NCBI GenBank assembly: GCA_934463115.1
Contig: CAKSIN010000035.1
Location: 1-20,142, forward strand
Source of the DNA: an uncultured Clostridia bacterium
Lineage (GTDB): Bacteria; Bacillota; Clostridia; UMGS1810
Direction of reading: 5' to 3'
DNA length: 20,142 nt
Below the pieces are notes generated by a model. That model worked only from the letters and a program-made list of their open reading frames with translations, was not told the origin of the DNA and ran no database searches. A program made the translations under genes and the position numbers. Shown here piece by piece: positions 8,188 to 15,858 of this stretch. Position 1 is the first letter of the stretch. Every line of letters starts with the position of its first letter.

Positions 8188-8721
8188 TTAATTTGCAACT
8201 TTAACCATGCTGTATCGTATAACCTTATCTTTGTAGGTATAACCTTTCTGGAATTCCTCTACAACCGTATTTGCACCGACGGAATCATCTTCTACATGCA
8301 TAACGGCATTGTGAACATCCGGGTTGAATTGCTCACCGACGGACTTGATTTCCTCAATTCCGAGCTTCTGAAAGGCTTCCTGCGTCTGGCGGAGAACCAT
8401 CTCCACACCTTTGTAATGTTCGCTGTTTTTGTCTTCAAAAGAATCAAGGGCACGAATTAAATTATCTATCACCGGAAGAAGAACCTCTACCGTATCCTTG
8501 ACGGAATCGGTATAAATAGCCTCTTTCTCGCGCACGGTACGTTTCTTATAGTTGTCGTACTCTGCAAGCAGACGCTTGTATCTTTCTTCTTTATCGGCAA
8601 GAAGCGAATCCTTTTCGGAAAGGATTTTTTCGTAATCAATATCGGTTTTTGAATCTTTTTCAGCCGTATCGGTTACATTACTTTCCGCGTTTTCTTCGTT
8701 ATTTTGCTTTTTCTTTGACAT
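8188..8721 (-). CDS. grpE: Nucleotide exchange factor GrpE
   Basis: GrpE releases ADP from DnaK and resets the chaperone cycle. The 177-residue protein has a charged, disordered N-terminus (MSKKKQNNEENAES), a long helical dimerisation region (about 35-100), and the family C-terminal signature (GIEEIKSVGEQFNPDVHNAV, then VVEEFQKGY) in the beta wing that contacts DnaK. The start at 8721 is supported by GGAGAG 7 bases upstream. A longer frame starting at 8748 would overlap hrcA and has no such site. It lies 16 bp after hrcA in the CIRCE-controlled operon. Confidence 0.97.
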   Translation of the reverse strand: MSKKKQNNEENAESNVTDTAEKDSKTDIDYEKILSEKDSLLADKEERYKRLLAEYDNYKKRTVREKEAIYTDSVKDTVEVLLPVIDNLIRALDSFEDKNSEHYKGVEMVLRQTQEAFQKLGIEEIKSVGEQFNPDVHNAVMHVEDDSVGANTVVEEFQKGYTYKDKVIRYSMVKVAN

Positions 8722-8737
8722 TATGTCACTCTCCAAT

Positions 8738-9769
8738 CTACGAATCATTGAGTCCGTTCAGCAATTTTGAAAGATACCCAAGAGTCGAAATTACTTTTGC
8801 ATAATCCATTCTTGTCGGACCGATAATTGCCATCTTGCCCGAAAGATTATTTCCCAAAGTATAGTTTGAAACAACCATACTGAGATTATGTTCTTTAAGA
8901 TCAGGACTTTCATCTCCCATTACAACGGATACCGGCTTGCTACTGTCGGCAGATTTGAGGACTTCTTTTACCTCGCTTCCGTTGTTGCTGCGAACAAAAC
9001 TCAAAAAGTCCTTTGTACGCTTTATATCATTAAATTCCGGATGGTTAAATATGTTTGTGACACCCGAACACATGATATCGCAATCACTCATTTCCGCAGC
9101 CAAATCCGAAAAGAATTTGAATACTGCGCCAATCATAAACTCCTCGACCGGAATAAGCTTTTTCTCCTCGTCGAGAATTTCCGGGGTAAGTGCTGAAATA
9201 TTGACACCCGAAAATTTGTTATTCAAATAGTTCGACAGCCTTTCCACAACTTCCGGCTCATATTTCTTTTTCAGACGGATTATTCTGTTTTTAACAACAC
9301 CGCCGTTGAGCACAACAATCATTACAAAACTGATATCATCTATGCCGATAAGTTTTACCGAGCATATAATATAGTTTGCCGAAACCGGTGTGGTAAATAC
9401 CGTTGTGTAGTTTGTAAGAAAACTCATCATGTTTGAAACGTCCGACAATACTTTGTCGAATTCAACATATTGCCTTGCAATCGCCACCTTAATCTGATTA
9501 ATTTCGTTAAGTGTGAGCCGATATTCACGCATCAGTTTGTTTATATATGTCCGATAACCCAATACCGACGGTATACGTCCTGCAGATGTGTGCGGTTTTT
9601 CGAGATAACCGGCTTCTTCAAGAGCCGCCATCTCATTTCGAACCGTGGCAGAGCTTACACCAAGATCGTGACTGGACAATATATATGCCGATCCGACCGG
9701 TTCGGCTGTCGTGATGTAATCATCTATTATTGCCTGAAGAATTTTTTCCTTTCTTTCACTCAAATCCAC
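8738..9769 (-). CDS. hrcA: Heat-inducible transcription repressor HrcA (GTG start)
   Basis: HrcA binds the CIRCE operator and represses the dnaK (and usually groE) operons; in known systems its activity depends on GroEL. The N-terminal winged helix is clear: RKEKILQAIIDDYI, then GVSSATVRNEMAALEEAGYL and KPHTSAGRIPS. The C-terminal GAF-like domain ends in MAIIGPTRMDYAKVISTLGY. The start is placed at GTG (9767-9769, protein starting VDLSERKEK, 343 residues) because AAAGGAG lies 8 bases upstream. A longer frame from an ATG at 9797-9799 would start inside the operator and add 10 residues not expected in the family. It is the first gene of the operon and therefore autoregulated. Confidence 0.96.
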   Translation of the reverse strand: MDLSERKEKILQAIIDDYITTAEPVGSAYILSSHDLGVSSATVRNEMAALEEAGYLEKPHTSAGRIPSVLGYRTYINKLMREYRLTLNEINQIKVAIARQYVEFDKVLSDVSNMMSFLTNYTTVFTTPVSANYIICSVKLIGIDDISFVMIVVLNGGVVKNRIIRLKKKYEPEVVERLSNYLNNKFSGVNISALTPEILDEEKKLIPVEEFMIGAVFKFFSDLAAEMSDCDIMCSGVTNIFNHPEFNDIKRTKDFLSFVRSNNGSEVKEVLKSADSSKPVSVVMGDESPDLKEHNLSMVVSNYTLGNNLSGKMAIIGPTRMDYAKVISTLGYLSKLLNGLNDS

Positions 9770-9777
9770 GTTATCAT

Positions 9778-9784
9778 CTCCTTT
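9778..9784 (-). promoter_or_regulatory. Ribosome binding site that sets the hrcA start
   Basis: AAAGGAG on the minus strand lies 8 bases before the GTG start codon of hrcA and overlaps the last two bases of CIRCE. Its position rules out the upstream ATG at 9799. Confidence 0.8.
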
Positions 9785-9809
9785 AGCACTCGCATCCATC
9801 GAGTGCTAA
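9783..9809 (-). promoter_or_regulatory. CIRCE operator (HrcA binding site)
   Basis: The element is TTAGCACTC, a 9-base spacer, then GAGTGCTAA. Both arms match the CIRCE consensus perfectly and the spacer has the standard length. It sits directly after the -10 element of the hrcA promoter, over the expected transcription start, so bound HrcA would block initiation. This identifies the operon as class I heat-shock regulated. Confidence 0.98.
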
Positions 9810-9816
9810 CAAGTAT

Positions 9817-9845
9817 AAAATAACACTACAGATGAATTTTGTCAA
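9817..9845 (-). promoter_or_regulatory. Sigma-A promoter of the hrcA-grpE-dnaK-dnaJ operon
   Basis: On the minus strand there is a perfect -35 TTGACA (9840-9845), a 17-base spacer and -10 TATTTT (9817-9822). The expected start falls at about 9810, at the edge of CIRCE. The -35 begins about 20 bases after the hemW stop codon, and no terminator is visible in between, so some hemW transcripts may read into the operon. Confidence 0.88.
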
Positions 9846-9866
9846 TAGTTTTTTTAAAATTTACAA

Positions 9867-10967
9867 TTATTTAACAAATTCGCACAGTATGGAATTAGAC
9901 ACCAAAGCCGCTTGTTCAGTGAGTTTAACGCTATTTTTGTCGTTAATGAGAAATTGTGAAAATTTTTTCATTTGTGCCCCAAACATATCATCAAAATCAA
10001 CATTGTACAATTCTCTGAATTTGTTCTTGTCCACACCCGTTTTTATCACTCTAAGTGCCAATATGATAAATTCATGCATTGTTTCCGAATCGCTCATTGT
10101 ATAATCCTCGGTAATACGGTTGCCGAACATATATTCATCTATAGAGCGTGTATTTGCCCATCGCCTGTTTCCGACACATGAAGCCGCCGCCGCACCGAGA
10201 CCTATGTAATCTTCACGGTTCCAGTATTTAAGATTATGACGGCTCTCAAATCCCGACATTGAAAAATTTGATATTTCGTAATGGCAATATCCGTTTTCGG
10301 AGAGTCGGCTGCAAATCAGAGAATACATATCGGCAAATGTATCGTCATCTGTTTCATCTATTTTTCCGCTGCGCAGCATATTGTAAAACGGTGTCCCGGG
10401 TTCGTATTTGAGTCCGTAGCATGAAAGATGATTCGGCTTAAGCTTCAATGCGCTGTCAAGAGTATTGCCGAGAGATTTCATTGTTTGTCCCGGCAATGCG
10501 TACATAATATCAAGACTGATATTGTTTATACCGGCGCTGCGCGCTGTTTCGAATGCGGATTTTATGTCACTTGCGCCGTGAATCCTGCCGAGCCGCACCA
10601 ATTCCGAATCCGAAAAACTTTGTGCTCCAATGCTGATACGGTTTACACCGTTGCTGCGAAGAATATTTGCATTTGTACCGTCAAGAGTTCCGGGATTCGC
10701 CTCAACCGTAAACTCTGCATTACCGTCTATACAAAAAATATCATTTATTCCCGTTAAAAGTTTTTCGAGCGAATCGTTGTTAAGGCATGTAGGTGTTCCG
10801 CCGCCGATATATATTGTGTCTGCGTTTGCACCCCGGTATTCTTTTGCTTCGTCCAATACCGCATCTATGTATTCGTTCTGTCTGCAAAGCTCATTGGGAT
10901 ATGATGCAAAATCACAGTAGTTGCATTTTTGAATACAAAAAGGTATATGAATGTACACTCCGTACAT
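9867..10967 (-). CDS. hemW: Radical SAM heme chaperone HemW (HemN-like)
   Basis: HemW is a radical SAM protein related to coproporphyrinogen dehydrogenase; characterised members bind heme and deliver it to apoproteins rather than oxidise coproporphyrinogen. The 366-residue protein starts MYGVYIHIPFC and carries the [4Fe-4S] motif CIQKCNYC (C11, C15, C18). The SAM-binding GGGTPT follows, and the C-terminal HNLKYWNREDYIGLGAAA contains the HemW-type HNxxYW signature. It lacks the extra cysteine of the CxxxCxxCxC motif of true HemN. The ATG at 10967 is fixed by GGAGG 7 bases upstream; an in-frame ATG at 10988 lies at or before the predicted transcription start. Placement before hrcA is conserved in Bacillota. 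Confidence 0.95.
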   Translation of the reverse strand: MYGVYIHIPFCIQKCNYCDFASYPNELCRQNEYIDAVLDEAKEYRGANADTIYIGGGTPTCLNNDSLEKLLTGINDIFCIDGNAEFTVEANPGTLDGTNANILRSNGVNRISIGAQSFSDSELVRLGRIHGASDIKSAFETARSAGINNISLDIMYALPGQTMKSLGNTLDSALKLKPNHLSCYGLKYEPGTPFYNMLRSGKIDETDDDTFADMYSLICSRLSENGYCHYEISNFSMSGFESRHNLKYWNREDYIGLGAAAASCVGNRRWANTRSIDEYMFGNRITEDYTMSDSETMHEFIILALRVIKTGVDKNKFRELYNVDFDDMFGAQMKKFSQFLINDKNSVKLTEQAALVSNSILCEFVK

Positions 10968-10990
10968 ATAACCACCTCCGATACTCATAA

Positions 10991-11019
10991 ATTGTACCAG
11001 CTTATCGGCAAAATGTCAA
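10991..11019 (-). promoter_or_regulatory. Sigma-A promoter of hemW
   Basis: On the minus strand TTGACA (11014-11019), a 17-base spacer and TACAAT (10991-10996) form a near-consensus promoter. Transcription would start at about 10984, leaving a leader of under 20 bases before the GGAGG-led ATG at 10967. Confidence 0.88.
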
Positions 11020-11058
11020 AGGAATTTTGAATTTGCCCAAAATTTGCGGTGCATTGGC

Positions 11059-11087
11059 TTGATTTTTGCCGTCAAAAATGATATCAT
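11059..11087 (+). promoter_or_regulatory. Putative sigma-A promoter of the DUF4317 gene
   Basis: On the plus strand TTGATT (11059-11064), a 17-base spacer and TATCAT (11082-11087) match the sigma-A pattern with three mismatches in all. It is divergent from the hemW promoter; the two -35 elements are about 40 bases apart. The leader to the ATG at 11127 would be about 33 bases. Confidence 0.65.
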
Positions 11088-11126
11088 AGATGTTAACATG
11101 ATTTTGAAAGGAGCATACATATCGCA

Positions 11127-12263
11127 ATGAATGATAAAGAAGTCAGAGAAATACGAAAAAGATTCCGCGCCGAAAAAAATAATATTTCGTACATACGCGG
11201 CTGCTTTATAAATGAAAAAAAGGAAATCGTGACACAGTTCAGTCAATCACTGACCATGTCTTCCGCAGAGGAAGCCGAAAGTCTGCTCGCAGTTATCAGA
11301 AAATCGCTGTCGGGCGGATTGGGAACAAACCTTATTGATATTAAATTTAAAAATGAGCAGGTTATGGGAAGTGATGAACACGGTCTGCTTACCGCACTGC
11401 GCAATTCATCACTTAAAGACGATAATGCCGTGACCGAGTTTTTTTACCGTACGTCGCAGACAGCCGACATTGAGGGAAATTATGTAATTTTGCTTGCAAG
11501 CGACACGTACGATGTTTTTTCATACTCCGGCGACGGAGTGCGCTCCGATTCGGCTGACGGAACATACGCATATATCATATGTGCAATATGCCCGGTAAAG
11601 AAATTTAACACAAAGCTGTCGTTTCATGCTGGAGACAATATGTTCCATACACTGTCCGCCGACACAATTTTATCCTCACCGGAGATTGGCTTTCTGTTCC
11701 CGTCGTTTGATGACAGACGGGCAAATATATACAACGCGCTCTATTACACAAAAGATACATCGCGTAATCACGAAAATTTCGTGAACCGTATATTTAACAC
11801 CCCGCTGCCGATGCCTGCAGATGTTCAGAAAGAAACATTCGGGCATTGCCTGCATGCAACAATGTCCGATAAATTTGACTTTGATATGATAAAAGCAGTA
11901 CACGAAGAAATTTCGGATATTGTTGAAGAATACAAAAATTCCACGGAGGAAGAACCGCTTACGCTTTCAAAAAATGAACTTAAGAATGTTTTGAAAAGCT
12001 GCGGCGCCGACGAAGAAAGCGTTGAAGCATTCGGAAAAAAATGCGATGAAGAATTTGGCGAAAATATGAGCGTTGTGCCGCAAAATATTGTGGATATACG
12101 CAAATTCGAGGTTAAAATGCCGGATGTCAGCATCAAGGTTAATCCCGAATGCAGCGATTTGATTTCCGCGCAAACAGTCAACGGCACAAGATACATAATG
12201 ATCCGTGCCGATGAAAATGTCGAAGTTAACGGTGTGAGCATTAATATCAAAGAACGAAAATAG
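11127..12263 (+). CDS. DUF4317 family protein, function unknown
   Basis: This 378-residue protein resembles the DUF4317 family found mainly in Clostridia. It has no signal peptide or membrane segment and looks cytoplasmic. Family-like segments are the N-terminal EVREIRKRFRAEKNNISYI with RGCFI after it, the KSLSGGLGTNLIDIKF segment (about 65-80), FFYRTSQ, ICPVK, and GFLFPSFDDRRANIYNALYY (about 189-208). A helical acidic region follows (260-315), and the protein ends in a small beta-rich tail (330-378). It is the only plus-strand gene in the window and is not in an operon. The AAAGGAG site is 13 bases from the ATG, longer than usual, and no better in-frame start is visible. No function can be named; the conserved lone position divergent from hemW gives no direct clue. 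Confidence 0.88.
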   Translation: MNDKEVREIRKRFRAEKNNISYIRGCFINEKKEIVTQFSQSLTMSSAEEAESLLAVIRKSLSGGLGTNLIDIKFKNEQVMGSDEHGLLTALRNSSLKDDNAVTEFFYRTSQTADIEGNYVILLASDTYDVFSYSGDGVRSDSADGTYAYIICAICPVKKFNTKLSFHAGDNMFHTLSADTILSSPEIGFLFPSFDDRRANIYNALYYTKDTSRNHENFVNRIFNTPLPMPADVQKETFGHCLHATMSDKFDFDMIKAVHEEISDIVEEYKNSTEEEPLTLSKNELKNVLKSCGADEESVEAFGKKCDEEFGENMSVVPQNIVDIRKFEVKMPDVSIKVNPECSDLISAQTVNGTRYIMIRADENVEVNGVSINIKERK

Positions 12264-12264
12264 G

Positions 12265-12291
12265 GTGTCACACGGATATTTCATGTGACAC
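12265..12291. terminator. Hairpin between convergent DUF4317 and ETF genes
   Basis: GTGTCACA and TGTGACAC form a perfect 8-bp inverted repeat around an 11-base loop. It begins one base past the DUF4317 stop codon and includes the stop codon and last codons of the ETF gene on the other strand. No clear T-run follows on either side, so its use as a terminator for both convergent genes is plausible but unproven. Confidence 0.45.
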
Positions 12292-13674
12292 AATATAATC
12301 CGCAAGTTTTTCAAAATCCGTAACAATGCCATAATCCGCATACCCAAATACAGGCGCATTTTTGTCAGGATTAACAGCTATAACAGTTCCGGCACTTTCT
12401 ATTGCACACATATGCTGTATAGCTCCCGACACGCCGATTGCCACATAAACTTTCGGGCTTACCGCTTTTCCGGTAAGTCCTATTTGTATGCCGTAATCTG
12501 CAAGTCCCCTGTCGACCAGGGCACGCGACACACCGACCGACGCACCGAATTTCCCGGCAAATTCCGTAAACATTTTGAACGAGTCGGCAATGCCTCTGCC
12601 GCCGCAAAAAATTATATCATCACTTTTTGTACTGCATCGAACCGTTGCCATTTGCGGACGTGTTGTACATTCTATCTTGGCAATAATATTACCCTCTCTT
12701 GCCGGGCGGTACATGTACAGTCTGTTTCCGTCCGTTTCAAGTGCTGTGCAGTCAGCGCAAAGTCCCGTACCGAGCAATGCCTGAACAACAGGTGCATTCC
12801 TTCTGCCTTGTAAATCCGCATTCCAAAGAATCACATTCGGTTTTTTCTCCAATGCAAGCTTGTATATTTTATATGGATCATTTTCACCCATCAAAGTAAC
12901 TGTTTCAGAGATTTCGGCAGCTTTCTTTGCAACCGTACTGCCTATTGCCCATACATTGTCAAATTTAATGTTATTTTTCAAAGGTGCAAAATTCGCTGTT
13001 TTCTTTTTCATTCCAAGCTCAATGCATTCGACAAATTCCGATATATCCGCAAAATGACACCTGCGGCGTCCGCTTTTATTTTCAAACACCTTTAAAACAC
13101 GTGTGGGCGAACCGGCTGTGCCGCATTTCTGAGGATTGGCACCCAGTGTGCTGTTATCTACGATATTTATTTCTCCGATACGTGAACGGACAGACGGAAA
13201 GCGAAGCGTATTGATTCTTTCAATCGTCAGAAGTGCCGGCAAAGCGGCGCGTTCCTGCCCAAGACGCGTACGGCATACAAATTCGTTATTATCCCGGCTG
13301 AATGATATATCCATCACATTTGTAACCAGTGATGTACCAAGCATTACAGACAGACAAGCTCCAACCTGAGCAGTATCACCGTCAACGGTTTGCCTGCCGC
13401 AAAATACAGCGTCATATTCCAATGAAGATATTTGTTTTGACAGTATATATGCTGTTGCAAGAGTATCGGATCCGGCAAAAATTTTGTCGGAAAGCAAATA
13501 GACATTTTCAACCCCGAGGCGCGTAAGCGAAAGCAATTTGTCTTTTGCCGATATCGGACACATTGACACTACACTCACCCGACTATCCGGAATACTCAAT
13601 GCCGATTCAAGCGCACATTCATCAAACGGATTCAGTTCTCCATTTACTATTTTAACACACACTATAATTTTCAT
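12268..13674 (-). CDS. Fused electron transfer flavoprotein, EtfB-EtfA on one chain
   Basis: ETFs carry electrons between flavin dehydrogenases and other redox partners; some clostridial types bifurcate electrons from NADH. This 468-residue protein joins both subunits. Residues 1-235 are EtfB-like: MKIIVCVK start, NPFDECALESAL, GRQTVDGDTAQVG (93-105), TRLGQERAALPALLTIE. Residues 236-468 are EtfA-like: GRRNAPVVQALLGTGLCADCT, RPQMATVR (339-346), SRALVDRG, QIGLTGKAVSP, VSGAIQHMCAI and ADYGIVTDF, the FAD site. Separate subunits would total near 590 residues, so it is shortened: the EtfB loop after the first strand and part of EtfA domain I are missing. The start at 13674 has AGAGGTGG upstream; an extension to 13824 would overlap the kinase. 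It is the last gene of the carbohydrate operon, 34 bp after the FGGY kinase. Its redox partner is unknown. Confidence 0.88.
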   Translation of the reverse strand: MKIIVCVKIVNGELNPFDECALESALSIPDSRVSVVSMCPISAKDKLLSLTRLGVENVYLLSDKIFAGSDTLATAYILSKQISSLEYDAVFCGRQTVDGDTAQVGACLSVMLGTSLVTNVMDISFSRDNNEFVCRTRLGQERAALPALLTIERINTLRFPSVRSRIGEINIVDNSTLGANPQKCGTAGSPTRVLKVFENKSGRRRCHFADISEFVECIELGMKKKTANFAPLKNNIKFDNVWAIGSTVAKKAAEISETVTLMGENDPYKIYKLALEKKPNVILWNADLQGRRNAPVVQALLGTGLCADCTALETDGNRLYMYRPAREGNIIAKIECTTRPQMATVRCSTKSDDIIFCGGRGIADSFKMFTEFAGKFGASVGVSRALVDRGLADYGIQIGLTGKAVSPKVYVAIGVSGAIQHMCAIESAGTVIAVNPDKNAPVFGYADYGIVTDFEKLADYIVSHEISV

Positions 13675-13708
13675 ATGCCACCTCTTTTGTGCCGAAACGG
13701 TATCTATG

Positions 13709-15184
13709 TTAACTACCGTGATAAACCTCGGACAAAACATCGTGTATTTTTTTGTATTTTTCAAACAACTCCGAGTATATTCGATTATTTTCGGCATTGG
13801 GTTCAACAGTGAGAACAGACGCATTACAGCACTTCACTGCCTGAACAGGTGAATCCCAGAATCCTGCCGATATACCGGCAAGCATCGCGCTTCCGAGTGA
13901 TGAATCAGCGTATTTTTTTACCTCAAGCCGCGTTCCGAGAACATCGGACGTTATCTGCCTCCACAGCGGACTTTTTGCCCCTCCGCCGATTATAACGGCC
14001 TTTTGGTTGTGCGGTATGCCGATTTGTCCGATAGCATTTTGACAGTCAAGCATAGACATTGCAACCCCCTCCAAAACGGCTCGTGTAAAATGTGCCTTGG
14101 TATGTGACGAACGCACACCGACAAAGCTTGCGCAAAGTTTCGGATCGGAGTATGGTGTAAGTTCTCCATTAAGATACGGACTGAATATAAGTCCGTCGGA
14201 GCCGGGCAAAATTGCCTGTGCTCCGTCATCGAGAACAGCATAGTCTCCGCCAAATGTGTCACGATACCATCTGTACGATGCAGCGCAAGACTTTGTAGCT
14301 GTCCCCGGATACCAAAGTCCGTCTACGAAGTGCGAATAATTTATCAAATTTTTATTTGGGTATGCTTTATCGGTTATAACACAAATTCGTCCTGCCGTAG
14401 CGAGCTTAATCGTCATTTGCCCACATTCTACCGCACCGGATGCGAATATTTCCATAACTGTATCGGTCGTGCCGCACAACACCGGTGTTCCCTCGGCAAG
14501 TCCCGTATCATCGGATGCCGCCTTGCTCACTGTACCGGCAATATCAGTCGGTTTGACTACCGCAGGCAAGATATTTTTGTCTATACCGAGAATACCGCAT
14601 AATTCATCAGACCAGCACTGTTTGTTATAATCAAACAGCATACTGCCCTCGGCTTCAATATTGTCCGTAACATAGTCCCCGGTAAGCATATGACGGACAT
14701 AATCTTTTGCAAACATTATCCGTTTCGTATTTACCCACACATCCGGTTCATTATCACGTATCCACATAAGCTGCGGCAGAGTCCAGATTGTGTCGGGATT
14801 GTGCTTTACAGAATTCAATATTTCCGCCCCAAAGTTCTCTTTCAGGTATTCCGCTTGTCGGAGCGAACGTATATCCGTCCAGTATATAGACGGGCGCAGC
14901 ACATTGAATTCGGAATCGGTAAGCACCGCCGTGTGAGTTGCTGCGTCAAGCGATATTGCGGCAATATCATCTTTTTTTATTCCGCCATTTTTTATAACGG
15001 CACAAATATTTTCTTTTGTTGCCATGTACCAGTCATGCGGATTCTGCTCTGCCCATCCGCTTTTAGGGTAGTGTGTAGGATATTCAACTGTATTTTCAGC
15101 GCATATCGTGCCATTCTCTGCAAGAAGTGTTGCTTTGGACGAGCCGCCGCCGAAATCAATTCCCAATGCATATTTCATAGACAT
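13709..15184 (-). CDS. FGGY-family carbohydrate kinase (xylulokinase-like)
   Basis: This 491-residue ATP-dependent kinase phosphorylates a sugar or polyol; the substrate cannot be read from the sequence. The N-terminal phosphate-binding strand is GIDFGGGSSKATLL (8-21). YWTDIRS (101-107) is the sugar-contacting W-x-D-x-R segment typical of xylulokinase-like members. GTTD (238-241) supplies the probable catalytic base D241. IIGGGAKSPLWRQITSDVLG and the SSLGSAMLAG segment form the C-terminal ATP domain. A second in-frame ATG at 15178 has comparable ribosome-binding support (CAGG 7 bases upstream), so the true start may be two codons in. It sits 16 bp after the DUF4867 gene and 34 bp before the ETF gene. 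A second kinase in an iol-like operon suggests an extra substrate feeding the pathway. Xylulose, ribulose or an inositol derivative are possible. Confidence 0.9.
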   Translation of the reverse strand: MSMKYALGIDFGGGSSKATLLAENGTICAENTVEYPTHYPKSGWAEQNPHDWYMATKENICAVIKNGGIKKDDIAAISLDAATHTAVLTDSEFNVLRPSIYWTDIRSLRQAEYLKENFGAEILNSVKHNPDTIWTLPQLMWIRDNEPDVWVNTKRIMFAKDYVRHMLTGDYVTDNIEAEGSMLFDYNKQCWSDELCGILGIDKNILPAVVKPTDIAGTVSKAASDDTGLAEGTPVLCGTTDTVMEIFASGAVECGQMTIKLATAGRICVITDKAYPNKNLINYSHFVDGLWYPGTATKSCAASYRWYRDTFGGDYAVLDDGAQAILPGSDGLIFSPYLNGELTPYSDPKLCASFVGVRSSHTKAHFTRAVLEGVAMSMLDCQNAIGQIGIPHNQKAVIIGGGAKSPLWRQITSDVLGTRLEVKKYADSSLGSAMLAGISAGFWDSPVQAVKCCNASVLTVEPNAENNRIYSELFEKYKKIHDVLSEVYHGS

Positions 15185-15200
15185 ACCTGCTCTTTAAACA

Positions 15201-15812
15201 TTATAATTTATAGTTTTCTCCGTAAACACCCGCAAAGGCGCCCTTTTTAATCAACGATTCATTGTCGACATGCGAAATAAGCCATTTATTTTTGGCAAAA
15301 AGAAGTTTATCATCGCTTTTGGATTCAAGCGGAGTGTTTGTGTCTTTAATAAGTGCGACAACACATCCGAATCCATCGTCCGATGTCTGAATCGGGCAAT
15401 AATGCAATGTTGTGGCATACACTTCAATTGCTTCGCTTTTTTTCACCCTGAATGCCTTTACTTTCGAGGAATCATAACGGTTACCGTTTTCCAAATCGCG
15501 TATGTCACCCAAAAGCAGAATTATGTCTGTAACTGCAACATTTATTTCGGAACATTTGTGCCATTCAAGAGCATTAAGGGTATCGTTAAAACCGTAACAA
15601 TAACCTATCTGCGCGTCAATACCGCCAAAACATTCGCTTTGTATAGTCTGCTTTATTTTCAGACATTCAAATGCATCAAGTGACGCAATATAAGCCGAAC
15701 CGCTTTCGGGCATAGCCACCCCCTCACCCACACGGACGATTTCAGCTGTATCGAGATTAAGTACTTTTCCGAACCGTTTAAATTCTTTATCGTTTACACT
15801 ATATATTTTCAT
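15201..15812 (-). CDS. DUF4867 family protein, probable cupin-like
   Basis: The 203-residue protein matches the DUF4867 family of Bacillota, whose members commonly sit in sugar-utilisation operons. The conserved core is GYCYGFNDTLNALEWHKCSE (70-89), then INVAVTDIILLLGDI (90-104). A second motif is EVYATTLHYCP (130-140). The EWHKCSE (83-89) and LHYC segments resemble metal-binding cupin motifs, so a sugar isomerase, mutarotase or lyase role is possible, but no activity is assigned here. The ATG at 15812 is preferred because GAGGAG is 9 bases away; the ATG at 15818 is only 3 bases from it. It lies 46 bp after the beta-lactamase-like gene and 16 bp before the FGGY kinase. Confidence 0.82.
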   Translation of the reverse strand: MKIYSVNDKEFKRFGKVLNLDTAEIVRVGEGVAMPESGSAYIASLDAFECLKIKQTIQSECFGGIDAQIGYCYGFNDTLNALEWHKCSEINVAVTDIILLLGDIRDLENGNRYDSSKVKAFRVKKSEAIEVYATTLHYCPIQTSDDGFGCVVALIKDTNTPLESKSDDKLLFAKNKWLISHVDNESLIKKGAFAGVYGENYKL

Positions 15813-15858
15813 TTTCATTAGCTCCTCGTATTATATAATCATTCTGTGCAACAATTGT

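Noticed and set aside
8722..8748. A longer grpE start overlapping hrcA
   Set aside because: No ribosome binding site at the right distance; the ATG at 8721 has GGAGAG 7 bases upstream.
13675..13824. A 50-codon upstream extension of the ETF gene
   Set aside because: It overlaps the 3' end of the FGGY kinase in another frame. The ATG at 13674 has a proper ribosome binding site and begins with the typical EtfB sequence.
15830..15835. A perfect TATAAT on the minus strand before the DUF4867 gene
   Set aside because: The -35 position is poor, and a start there would fall inside the ribosome binding site; the hexamer is common in AT-rich gaps.
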